Below are positions 49,367-61,300 of a stretch of 64,000 bases of DNA, piece by piece (the first letter of the stretch is position 1; the number at the start of each line of letters is the position of its first letter). The translations under genes were made by a program, and so were the position numbers. The notes beneath the pieces are model-generated. The model saw only the letters and a list, made by a program, of their open reading frames with translations, made no database searches and was not told the DNA's origin. The stretch is from positions 1,488,001 to 1,552,000 of the forward strand of contig CM031559.1 in the NCBI GenBank assembly GCA_018466975.1, given 5' to 3'. The DNA comes from Sparassis latifolia. Lineage: Eukaryota; Basidiomycota; Agaricomycetes; Polyporales; Sparassidaceae.

Positions 49367-52300
49367 GATCGATCGTCAGCCTGCTCACAAGCAATTTGCA
49401 GCGGTTTTCTCGTTATAGGTGGATCCTGAAGGCCCGATCAATAAGGCAACAACGAACGCACAATGGTAAACCAGTGACCACGAGCTACCTCACCTTGCTG
49501 CATCGCGAGGCGGGGCCACTCAGCTGGTGAGAGAATTCTCAACACTGACCTGAGATACCTTCAGAAAGTGTGTGAAAATTTGTCATTTTCGTAGTTCTTT
49601 TTCCAATGCGATTCCAATAAATTTTAGTTATTTTCGTGCAGGAAGGCGTCAGTTGGCCACCGCTCGCGCCATACACAATAGATTTGCCATAGTGGTATGA
49701 CGCGGAGATTGTGCGAACGCAGGCGTCTCCAGGGCATGCCGGATAACAACGACCTGTAAAGCACCTCAAATGCAGTGCTAGAAATCCAGTCCAGAGAAGC
49801 AGTCCAGCGGTCTCCGCAGTCGAGGTAGAAGTCGAGAATAACGCATTCCTTACATGGCAGAAAATAATACAGAGGATACAGACGGAACGCTTCAGAGTGA
49901 TCAGGAAAAGCGCCTGGAGGTGTTTGTGACATAACGTGACATTAGTGTGGAACGCGTAACGCGTGTATGACATTTTAATAATTTCAAGTACTTAGTTGAC
50001 GTTCCTGTGTCTTTCATTTCCCTCGACATGTACGAACTTGAGATTACTTCCCAGAGGGAGGAAGTTCCTGTGGATGCGGTACACGGCTGTGGGTATCCAG
50101 GCTGTTCTCTCAAACGTCACACTACTCGACGCAAGATTAGCAACACTGGCATCACGCTGTCTGCGACCCCTCTTGTGAAAACTTGCAGTGTCCACTGCGT
50201 CAACTTTGAGCTCCCCTAATGTATTCTGCGTCATGCGGAGAGCCTGCGGATTGTCGCGAAGTCGCTCACGTTCATAACAGGGATGCCTTCTGTGGGAACA
50301 AGGACTTCGACCACGCGGCATGTATAGCCTGCCAAGGCCTTGCGGTTGCACATACTGGTTCCCAGAATGTTTGGCATTTGTCCACGAAGGAAGATGTGCA
50401 TAAAATTAATCGTGAGTGCATGTTTTACAGGATGTGCTTATCCATTGGATGTGTACGGATATGGCTGCGTGGTCGACGAGAAATGGTTATTCGGCATGGC
50501 ATCCGCGATATTTGAAAACTCCAGCATTCCTCTTACTCAAGATCACTGATGTTTCCAGCGCAACAACATGGCACCAAGAGCAGGAAGACTCACTATTTTG
50601 TCGGCTGTAACTCTAACTTGTGATTAGCCGGAACGAAGACATTCGGGTTGCTAGGAGAATGCGAATACGCACCGCATCGCCAGCCAGTAGGTTGTGGGGG
50701 CAGGACGATGTGTCTTCCGAACTGATACTTGTCCATCTGACGCATGCAAGATAGAGCAATGTTCGGGTAGCCCAATGCCTAGTATGAACTCCTCCCTTTG
50801 CTCAGCAGGCCATGCGATTCTTCAAGGTGCTCCAGGGCATACTCGTACGTACTCTTCAAGTTTTTGCCGCATTCCTCAGCCTGGCAGTTGCAGTACTCGA
50901 CCAATACCTCCCGCCGACAGTGAAGTTTGCGAGTCTAAGTACAAGGAAATAATTCGAACTTCGAATCCGGAACGTCGATGCGAGCAGTGGAGACAGCCTA
51001 AGGCAACACCATGGATGTCAAGTGCTACTGTGCCAATGTTTGTATTGTCATCCCTGTCTCCCCTACGTGACCCAGGTACCTTTCACACACTGCGTTTAGA
51101 CTGCTTCTGCACCAGCACCCCGCTCCTGATCTTCGACTCACACACGCATGAACGTTCTTTGCGGACGAGGAGTGCTGCGTGTTATACCTTCTGATGTGAC
51201 ATCCTGTTCTTCTGCCCTTCGTTTTCTGAGAGTATGAGAAAGCTGCACCACACTCCTGGTTCATGAAGACCGGCTGCAGTGCTTGGGTGCACCATCAGCA
51301 CTGACGAGTACAATGAGAGAGTCGTCATGCTCCCGAGCATCAGTCCTTTTTTGTTTTTGTTTTTTTTCCTCATGTGTTTATTGTCCGCGAGGGCGTAGCC
51401 CTATGGTAGACATAGTACTAGTGTACATAGGATCGAGAGTAACCAAAGGGGGGTCAATGTAAACATGGTGAGCATCAGCCCTTCGTTTACTAAGTCCGGT
51501 GCTTGACCGGCGGGTGAACAGAGAGTAGTGAGTGACAAAGGCTGCAACGACCCAACAGGTAGTACATACTTGAGTAAGTGCCAGCCGGTTTTGCATGCTA
51601 GCGACATAAGACAAGTCTCCCAGATTTCGGAAGGAAGATCGTTGTCCGTCTGAGGTCCGTCCTTTGTTTTCGAACTGCCAACATTCTTCGCGAAGCGACT
51701 CTCTCATACTTCGACAAAGGGAGGCACCAGGCAGACCAGCGGGTCAAATCCCGGACCGGGCACCACACGTGTCTGCGCTCTTTGAGTGCAGCGCTGAGCC
51801 TACTAACTTGGAGTGCATCGTGATGATGATCAACAGCCGTCGCCGCCGTCTTCTGTCGATCTGCCTTCATAATGGCGTTGTGCTGTGTTCATTCCCATGG
51901 CATGGTCATGAAGACAGCACAATCACCACAGTCGAATCCAGCCGAGATCCGTGAATGTCTTTGTCCAGCATCGACATTCAATCTCTGGAATCCGCGTGGA
52001 TGTATCTGATAGTTTGTCTGAAAGGCAACGAATGAGTGGGGTGATGTGGACTGCGAATTCACTGGCCGGTACGCACTTGAGTTATTCCGGTTTTCAATGT
52101 CTCAATAAGATGATTCCAGTAGCTCTTCGACTGAAGTGGTTTCGTCAGCTCAATGGGTCCTTTATATTTGCGAACGGCATTCATCCTTCTCTACAGTGTC
52201 ATTGCGCTCACGGTGATCCATTCGACCTTGTCCGCTGAAAGGAAGATCGCCTGTAGCAATAAGATGCAGAAACTGGTGTTATCGCGCGTCGGTCCCTTCT

Positions 52301-53848
52301 CCCTATGACAAAGAGCGCGTTCAAATTCTGATGCTCTGCTCCGGTAATTTTACCACTTTATTAAGCACGCGATGACGGGCCCCTGCGTGACAGGACTATG
52401 ATAAACGAACCCCTTGGCTCGTCTCATCGTGTTCCCCAAAGGTCGCTCCGATTCGTGGCGAGTAGCCTACGTCTTCGCCGCAGAGACTCACAGGGCGCAC
52501 TTCGAGTTGCCAACAGATATGCATCATCCCCGAAATCTAGACGACTTTCATTTCGTTACCTCGGACGATTTATCCATGTATCGCAGGATTACTTTGTGAA
52601 GGATCTGGTACCCATCATCGTACGTTCGCAGTGCAGCGTTGTCACTCTAACTTATTGTGTCTTCGATATGCTTCAGGTTGTGCGATCGGCGACCTGTTCA
52701 GAGCTCTCAGCTTCCGATACAGAAAAGCAGATTTACCTCTAGGGTGTTCGTTGCGGCATCACATTTTATGAGGACTAGTCAGTTCCAGTCTTCCTACCGC
52801 GTTTTCGCTCGACCGCCACCCCCATCGGTTTCGTCCATCATGCAAATTCATTACCGTTCTTTGCTGATCGGTGCGTGTCATTCGAGGCAGACTTTCAATT
52901 ACATGCCATGGCGTGCATCATGCTCTTTGGCAGGCTAGGCTAGTTGTTACCCTCACCTCTTTCAGGACAATTGAGACGACTCGAATCCCTATCGATCGCC
53001 CTTCCGTCTCTTCATCCTTGTTAGGCACCTGTGATCACTCCTTCTCCTTCGTCGAGACAAGCGTGCCCGTCTGTTGCCTTGTGTAGGGGCGTGTGATCCG
53101 CAGTCATACTATCATCTTGCACGTACGTGCGAAACGTCAGTCTTTCCGAAGCTGACTGACAGGCTTTATGATGGTGAGAACAACGCCGCACATAGGGAGA
53201 AGACCCGCGTAATGTCCACGTCCGTCCCATCATTCTCCATCAGCTGATAGCGTCCTTCGTGTGTCGGCACGGTCTGCATCTTTCCCATATCATAACTTGT
53301 GTACTCCTCTCCGGCCGAGGCGCGTTTTCGCTGATTACTCCCCTGATCCTGCTCGGACTGTCAATTCATGTGTACATGTCACGTAGACCTGCGTATCTGA
53401 AACGTGTCGTACCCACCGTCTGATGTCATCATTCACGAGTATACGCCACGCCGATGTGAGAGTGAACGACGTGCCCACACTGGCGATAATGCAACGTTAA
53501 CGCCTCATGTAAATTTCCTGCCTCAGACAACGTTTTTGCAGTACATGTACACCGAGAAGTTGAAGTTGACGACGGGTTAATTGGCTCGGAGCTACAGAGC
53601 GACAATTATTGTCCGACTCCAGGATTACTTGTATCATATGAATGTTTCCGCAGTCACTGGAGCGTCTGATTTAGCGCTCCTTGAATGAGGGCTTGTCCTC
53701 TGCTCGCCCTGTGCCACGAACATATGGACAAAGCCGCTGGGTTATCAGCCGCAATATTGTCTGAAACAGGAAAGTGTGTGAGTATAATCCCTCTCTGGAC
53801 TTGCTGAGAGACCTACCTGAATCAAGTCTAACTCAGCCCGCACGGGCA
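49367..53848. other. Long stretch without a supportable gene
   Basis: Short frames exist on both strands. Two have Cys pairs or ordered segments (HGCGYPGCSLKRH near 50085; YGYGCVVDEKWLFGMASAIF near 50457), and one near 52414-52599 reads FELPTDMHHPRNLDDFHF, but none can be linked into a gene. They may be exon relics of genes I cannot reconstruct. Confidence 0.35.
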
Positions 53849-53857
53849 ATAGAAGTG

Positions 53858-54460
53858 GGATAATTCTATTGAGAAACCCCCAGAAACCCGGAAACCCCAG
53901 AAACCCCCTTAAGTTGCTCAGCAACCTGGTTTCTGTGCAAGGGAGACCGTTGACAGCCGGCCGGTTTTGATGGGGAGCCGCGCTTGCAGTCTCTTTCTGA
54001 AAGTGAGTAAAGTGCGGCCTCCCCGTAGCAGAGGCCTCGCTGCGAAATTGTAAGTTGATTCGGGGCTTACCGATCACACAGGAGCTCGGTACACTCTATG
54101 TACGTGAACAGGATGCGTCGGGCGGGACTCACAAGGCTTACGGCGGGTGCCAATTTTCCCTCTTCCTCTCCCATTCTTGCGAAAATTTACTTTAAGAATA
54201 TGGAGAGTGCATGCAGGCAATGTCTCTCGATCTCTTGTCCACTGCCATGAGAAGCTGAGGAGTGAGTCTGCCCTGCCTTCCCGCACAAACGATGATGCCA
54301 ACATGGCTGCCCCAGGAGGGCGTCCGGCCGGAGTCCGAAACTTCCTCCAGAGAGGGAAACCCCACAAGTTTCCAAATTGAGGGGTTTCTCCGAGCAGCCT
54401 CAGAAACCCGGGGTTTCTTGGGGTTTCCGGGTTTCTGAGGGTTTCCCAATAGAATTATCC
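53858..54460. mobile_element. 603-bp MULE-like MITE with AAACCC-rich ends
   Basis: A perfect 9-bp direct repeat ATAGAAGTG flanks it (53849-53857 and 54461-54469). The terminal inverted repeats start GGATAATTCTATTG and run about 60 bp through GAAACCC-type repeats (for example CAGAAACCCGGAAACCCC). A 9-bp duplication suggests Mutator-type transposition. Frames inside it show no transposase, so it is non-autonomous. Confidence 0.93.
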
Positions 54461-54469
54461 ATAGAAGTG

Positions 54470-57247
54470 CAACGAACACTCGAGCCGCGCACTGCATCCT
54501 CATAGATGCAGTCACCCTGGCACGGTGCGTCATATATGGGCTTGTTCTCTGGTAAACAGGACGCACCATTCTTGCTAATTCCGGCGAGCTACATGCATCT
54601 CCCTGTAGGTGACCGCTTGTAGTTGTCAATTCCTTACGTTCTCGCGCACCTCAAGATCTAACTCTTACCGTCGTCACAGAAGGCCGCCATGCTCTTTAGC
54701 AAACTGGTCGTGCTCCAAGTCCACATTTTCCTTACCATGCGAGCCGACGGATTAGTCCTCCCCTGTTCCTCAATGTAAAAGCCGCAGGTCAAATATGATT
54801 TTTCAAAAGCCGGCCTCTGGCGTGCCGACACGCATGCAGAATCTTCAAGGAGGTATGAAAATTTTTGACTATCATGCTGCGGATTGAAATTGGTCTTCTC
54901 TGCACGGATCTATTTTCTCGCTGGACAAACGTTCACTCGAGCATAATTGATTTGCGTTGGGTTGAACCAGATGTTGATAATGTACCATAACCGAATGGCT
55001 GAGCATATGAGCTGGCGAAAGGACAGGCACCGCCCGGCGCCTGCAACATTTTTTCAGCGGATCTGAGTAAGATCTGAGCGTGATAATCGGGCGTTTATCA
55101 GGCGAGATTAGATCGTGACCATCTAATAAGCGCCTAAGCACTTATCTTGATACGAAGACAGGCCTCACCTTGGTCAGTGACCGAACGAAAATATACAAAC
55201 TGCTACTGAGGCAAAACAAACTCTGAGTGAAGTATGAATGCTTCGCTGTTGAGTTCTAATCCCTGCAATGACCTGATCAGTAAAAATTCTCGACTTCGAA
55301 ATTGACGGAAATGATAAAGACGTACGGCAGACCAGTAAATGAACACTGCTATTTTCATTTGACCTTTTCATTGACCTCTAAGGCTCGAGTTCCATTAGGA
55401 GGGTGAGCCGTCGAGGGTCCAGACTGTGCCAGTCATGGCGTTCAGGCTGGATCAACGTCCGTGCGGCGAACTGCTCGAGAGTAAGCTCCGCAGCTCAGGT
55501 GCTCCTCCGCGCCAAAAAATGGCAAGGACGAGACAGGTGTGCGTGCGTCTGCTTATCTCTTCGCAGGACGCTGGCTTCCTCTGCCCTAGGGTGTGGGATA
55601 CGTGCTAGGAAGGTCCGACCCTTTGCCTTCCTCGCGCTGTGAGAAGGATGACTGAGGCTCCGAGAACATTTATCGTCGCCGTGGGCTTTGGGACCTGATT
55701 TGCGTTGTCTGCGATGGTGATATTCTGCATTGATGCATTGAGGGCCGCCTGTCCTGTAATATTGGACCCGGAGTGACGGTAAGGTGGGTGGGTCTTCCGC
55801 TCGCACAAGTGCGATAGGTTGCAGCGGACCCTACCGGAGATTTCTCGACGAATCTCGACTGTAGTGCAAAGGTAATATAGTATCATATTGCTGCAGCGGT
55901 CGTTGGCTGGCCATGGGCCGCTGTCTGTCTCTCACACGTGTCGTCCTGCGTACATCTGCGCCCACTTGCTGACACATCGCTGCCTCTCGACGACAGCTCG
56001 TGCGCATATACCCAGGCCTACCAAAGCCTAGCGTGACGTGCAGGCACATGTACCGCTGGGCGTGTGGTCCTCGTCTGGGTATCGCCAGTTCCCACTCGTA
56101 TAACATGACATCGCGTAGGATCGTGTACGTACTGCGGAGTGTAGGGCTTCGAGAAACGGCGAGAAGTAGCGGCAGAGTCTATGAAGCATGGCCTGAGTGC
56201 ACTCCGGCGGACCTCGCCATGGACTTGCGCTGGAAAGTCGTTCCGGGGGTTCGCCTTGCCCAGGAAGGCGCACCTGAACTTTGATTGCCCCGTATCTCGT
56301 GTGCAGTAAGTATCTCGTGGATCCGGGGCAGGAGGGGGACGAATGGTGTGCGAGTTGTGCATTCAAGGATCTACGGCTCCACGGCATCATGGGTATGCAC
56401 TGCCCCAGCTGCTTCTGTATGGCCGAGGAAGAGATGGGTACCGGGCATGGCAAGAACGTTCGAGTGTGGAGAGCTGGAAAACGTGATCCGCTCCACGTAG
56501 GGCAGCTGGTGTTGCCACTGCCAGCGAAGCACGGAGACGGCTCATTGCAGGTGCATCTGCCCCGCTGGGGTGCATCGATGCGAACAGCAAGGAGATCAGA
56601 TGCACAATTTACTCAACTTGCTTGGAAGGTACGCGATCAGGCTGGCAGCATTTGGGCTGCTCTTACATGGCGGTCGCAGCGACAGACGTCTTCCGGCTGC
56701 CTGCAGGCTCTCACCCGAGCTCGCTCGATTGAGCGTTAGCACACAGCGGGGCCAAAACCGTACCGATGGCGCGATCTTGGCGGCATAACCTTCGGATCGC
56801 GTTCGGGTGTCACCAACTCAAGTTTCTTCCGACTCCGGTGCATCGTTATCGTTGAGGCTATACACTCAACCGCGCACCAAAAGATTCACCATTTCGAGAA
56901 GGAACGTTTTGAGTGATTTAATTTCTCTTGTACCCTAGTGATACCTGTATGCCTACACACCAAACAGCCTTGCGATGATACTGATGATACAACATGTAAT
57001 GCAAACGTGGTCAATGCAAAAGCGAACCATGCAAGCCCTGGTCTCCACCGGCGCGGCGTCCAACAAGCAAGCGAACGATGGCGGGGGTATAGATAAAGGT
57101 CCATGGTCAACGCCAGAGAAACAATGAATATATGGCGATAGTGAAATTAGAGGTCGGCGTAGAGGTACAGAATGAAAACGAGCGATGATAGAATAACAGC
57201 TTCGCTGAAATCGAGAGCAGGTAAAAAAATAAAGAAGACCGCCGAGT
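54470..57247. other. Stretch without a supportable gene
   Basis: The best candidate is a 152-codon plus frame at 56281-56739 with clustered Cys (EWCASCAFKDLRLHG, then HCPSCFC). It lacks a convincing start or splice context and I do not recognise it. The rest shows nothing I can defend. Confidence 0.35.
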
Positions 57248-58337
57248 CTACCAGATACACGGCGAAGCGTGCGCGAAGTACTCCGTTTTTGTCTTTGGAG
57301 GCTTCGCGCGTGGAACTGGTGCAGGAACATACGACTTGCGTGATATTGGAATCGCCGCGGAGTCCGATTGCAGAGTGAGGGGAGTCCCGACCATGCCTGA
57401 GGTAACGATCTTCGCGGAAAAGTCTTCGTAACCTGGGGGTGTTGGTGGAGACGCCGATGATGCGGGAGACGTGAACGTCGAACGCGAGGATCCGGGTGTG
57501 GCGGGAGTGCGCGGCGAGGAAGGGGGAGATAGGTAAGCCGTCGCGTGGCTTGCTGCGACCGGAACAGCAGGGGGTATGGGTTTCGGTGGTGACGTCGGCT
57601 GTTGTTGTGGCCGCGCGAAGGTTGGTGCCGAGCCGACCTGCGCATACGGCGTCGTTGACGGGACCGGTGAGGGTGCTGGCGAAGGCAGGACGTAGTTCGG
57701 GAATGGACCTTGTCCCTTGAAGTCACGCCGCACCTTCATCTCGAACTCCTGAAGTGCCTTGGGCTCAATGTTCAGCTGCCACTCCAGGTAGCTGCACATC
57801 TCCCGCTCCATTTGGTTGATCTCCCGCAATGCAAACATTCCCTGCCCGACGATCGACCACGACTTGTTGGAATATGTGTCGTCGCAGATCACTTTCGACG
57901 CAATCATGAAGGCGGAAATAAATAAGCGGTGGCCCGACGACCCGCGCGCTGCAGGGAACCGAGCTTTTAGTCGCTGGAGGAGGTAGAGGGCGGCGAAGGT
58001 AACAGACGCATTCAGCCGCGTTCTATGCAGCGCATACGCGATGAAGAGGCCAAGCGGGGGCGACGGCACCGGAGGATGCGTTGTCGATACTGGGGGGGTG
58101 TCTGGACATGCGAAGAGATTGGTAACGAACTTCGCGCATAACCGAGCCGCTTCTTCGTGGCCGTAGAACGGGTCCGGCTTGTTCTAAGCGTCAGGACGGG
58201 GAGCAATGAGCGATGTGGCATCGAATACTCACCATCTGAGAAAGCGTACCCGGTGGAGGTGGTGCTCGGGAGCCCTTGTGCGGCCTGCGAGGAGGACTCC
58301 CGTGTTGACGAGCAGTGCCAGGGCCAGGAGCAGCCAT
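57248..58337 (-). CDS. PCL-type (Pho85-like) cyclin
   Basis: Two exons on the minus strand: 58337-58233 (35 codons, MAAPGPGTARQHGSPPRRP) and 58183-57248, joined by a 49-nt intron (GTGAGT to CGCTTAG) in phase 0. The product is 346 aa. The cyclin box runs from about residue 40 to 180, with ARLCAKFVTNLFACP, PPLGLFIAYALHRTRLN, VTFAALYLLQRLKARFP, FISAFMIASKVICDDTYSNK and REINQMEREMCSYLEWQLNI. This is the pattern of PCL1/PCL2-like cyclins, which activate Pho85/Cdk5-type kinases in cell-cycle and polarity control. The C-terminal 160 residues are Pro/Ser/Thr-rich and probably a regulated disordered tail. The ATG at 58337 is the first in-frame start that splices cleanly. Confidence 0.88.
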
Positions 58338-61300
58338 GGCGAAAATTGCAGAGGATGGTGATGGAGATTGGAAGAGCGTCTGTGGACACCAAGTGCCTTG
58401 GGGATCTAAGGTGGCACGGGTCGTATAAGTACCGCGGGCTGAAGCTGAAGGTTAGGGCCAAAAAGGGTGCAGGAATTCGCGGCGCATGGTAGGTGCAGAC
58501 ACGGCCACCAAAAAAATATTTTCATATCCGTCACCATGTAACTCCGCACCGCAAAAAATTCCCGCGGCTGGAACCGGCCATTTAGAACACGTGCTTGCCG
58601 CGTTAAATATCAGCTCCGCACGGTTCCCAAGCCAGCCTCATTTTTTGATTCCGATATCATTTTCCAACAGAAACTCACCGTGCGAATCCCGTGACCTCCG
58701 GTAACTGGAACGAGGTTGGGGCGTGTTCTCGAGGTAGAGGTCACTAGCTACAATCGACGGGCTCGGTATGGCGGGAAGGCGGGAAGGCGGGTGGACGAGG
58801 GGCAAGCTCGGGGTGAGTTGGGGAGAACTTTATGATGAGGGGTTATATATGCGCTGACGAGGGAATGATTCCGAATTACTTCGGGCTTCAAGCGTTGAAG
58901 GATGGCGCTCAAAAGCACCATCTGCTTCCGACAAGTGGCATATCTGCCAAACACAACACCCTTTCGACCACCCTTTCTGGGAAGCTGGCACCCTCGCTGT
59001 CACAGCCTTGCAGACACCTTTTGATAGTATACTGTTCCCGACTGTTGCACCTATCCATCACCGCCTACTGAATCCGAAGATACTCGCCTTCTCTCGCCAT
59101 CCCAGCCTGATCCTTCTCTGAGCTTCCAGCCTGCTACGACTCGTCTTCGGAGTTGCTGTACCCGTGTTTCGCCACAGCTTGCGCACCCGTTGTGTGCACT
59201 TGTGTGCATCGCTCCGTATAGCTTCCATTTCTGTCTCTTCAAAGCGCCGTTTCATCAGCTGAATGAAGCACAACGGCTGACTCGGAACTCCCGTACAATT
59301 CACTGCAAACGCGCTTCTTTTTGGGACACAATTACCCCTCCGCGCCCGCTTCCTCGGAGGGCCCTCGCGTTATCAGGTGATGCACTTCAATCTCGCCGTC
59401 CCGCGAGGCCGATTTCAAGTTTATGATAATGAGTTGTGCACGAAAGGCACCACAGCAGCACCGAAATTCGTGATGACCTGATCTTGCTCCACAAAATCAT
59501 GGGGTGCACATTCGCGACAAGCGCTGCTGTAAGATCCTTGCGACTTGGAAATTCGACTTCTTACAACATCGCCTGGAGAACGGACCTATTTTACAACAGT
59601 CGTGAGCACAGAGTCAACATGATTATTCCCTTTTTGGGAGGTGTACCGTTCATGGGACATTGCACCGCCAGACTGGCCGAGCGACACCGTGTCTGACGCC
59701 TATGCTCCGATGTCTGCAGCTGCTTGCTCCGCCCGTCTACCGCCCGTTTCACCTGCTGCGCGACCTGGCACCGGTCGGAGGTCAGTTCAAGAACCAGGGG
59801 CTGGGCGCCCCAATGCAGAAGAGTGTGGCGCCTAGCACGGCAGCGAACCGTTTTCGTACGAGACGAGCAAAATTTATGAGGCCTCTAAATCCACATCGCT
59901 TCTTTCAACTTTGCCACTTTCCGGATATCCATCATTAATATCCTTATTTGACAAGTGGTTTCAGTGGTTTGATTCAGCAGATACGGCAGGAGTGCTTGTG
60001 GTCTTCGTTGTGGCACATACACTCATGCGACCGCTTTGACGACATGCGTCTCTCTGACCACAGTATACACAAGTGTGTGCACTCATGCACGGCGGCCTCC
60101 TTGCAACCAGTTCTTTGTCTGACTCAGCATGCTTCTTCAACATTCCCAGCAAAACCGCCGTTCGCGATGTTTATCCTTGTCCTTATCTGGCAGGTGGTTT
60201 GTGGCCTGATCCCGTATTCGCTTTGTCTTGCTTGTGGCCCGGCTTTTGTATGGCAGCAGTTGGGGCCTTAGTGTCGTGGCCCTTGCTCCAAGCTCTAACA
60301 AGGATAGTCTTTCCAAAAATGGCGAAAGAAGATCAGTTGGGCGAAGAAGTGGTCGGACGCGGGTTGTCATTAGTCTCCCGAGGGCAGATGGTAGACACTC
60401 TGCTTCAACCTCGTACCTCGGATATCCGTGTCTGACGTCTGCTTTCTATTACGGGCTCTTACTAGGAGGTCTTGATCGACCCGGCACATCACGTGCTGGC
60501 ACAACACGTCTGTAAATCGCGCTGAACGCGTCGCGTTTCGAGCGCAAGAAGCACCCGTTGTCCTGTGCTGCATGTGTATACAATACTTTCCAATGGGTAT
60601 ATTAATTGAGATTGATTTTGGAGACTTTGCTGTCTTATCTGCTTTGCACTGGTCCAAGAGGGCATTACACGTTTGAATCTCGTAGGAATCCCTCTATTCT
60701 CTGTGCCCCGCGCCCAAGCAAAATTCACCATTCCATCACCCATCCATTGTAGCACCTCATCTCACCTGCGATGTGCCCAAACCAGGGTGGAGAGGATCTT
60801 CAGGAAGACTTTCGTGAATTTCGGCGGACTTACAGCGCCACCTGCATCACGTGGTATCACAAAGGTTTAAGATTCCGCATTAGAAAGAACTACCAAACTT
60901 TAGGCTCCGCCTAAATTGTCCGACCTCTCGACAAGGAGGCGCGTTAGAAAGCAGACTAGTTGTCATTAAATTTGCATCGCTCCGCGTCTGACAAATTTAG
61001 CCCTTATCCCTTCGCACAAAAGTAACAAAGATACGACAAGGGCGCCAGGGAAATGCTCGAGCTTGCGTTCAAGGCTGACGCCCATCTCCACACTGCAGCC
61101 GCTAGTCCAACCACACTTCTCACGAGAAAACATCGATACGGCTACCGCTGAGTTCTCATTTTCGGTCCGTGGAGGTAGGTACTCATGGCCAAAACGTTGT
61201 ATTCTAAATTTCAACCTGCACGGTTGCGTTGCAGTCGGTCGGACCCTCACTCATGCGGCACAGCGCAATCGTCGGCGCAAGGCACGTTTATCGTATTCAT

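Noticed and set aside
53860..54460. AAACCC-rich runs considered as an internal telomere repeat
   Set aside because: Units are irregular, lie inside the inverted ends of a transposon with a 9-bp target duplication, and do not form a regular TTAGGG-type array.
55495..56740. Overlapping frames in GC-richer DNA with Cys pairs considered as a zinc-finger gene
   Set aside because: No consistent start, intron or stop arrangement joins the Cys-containing frames; kept only as a note.
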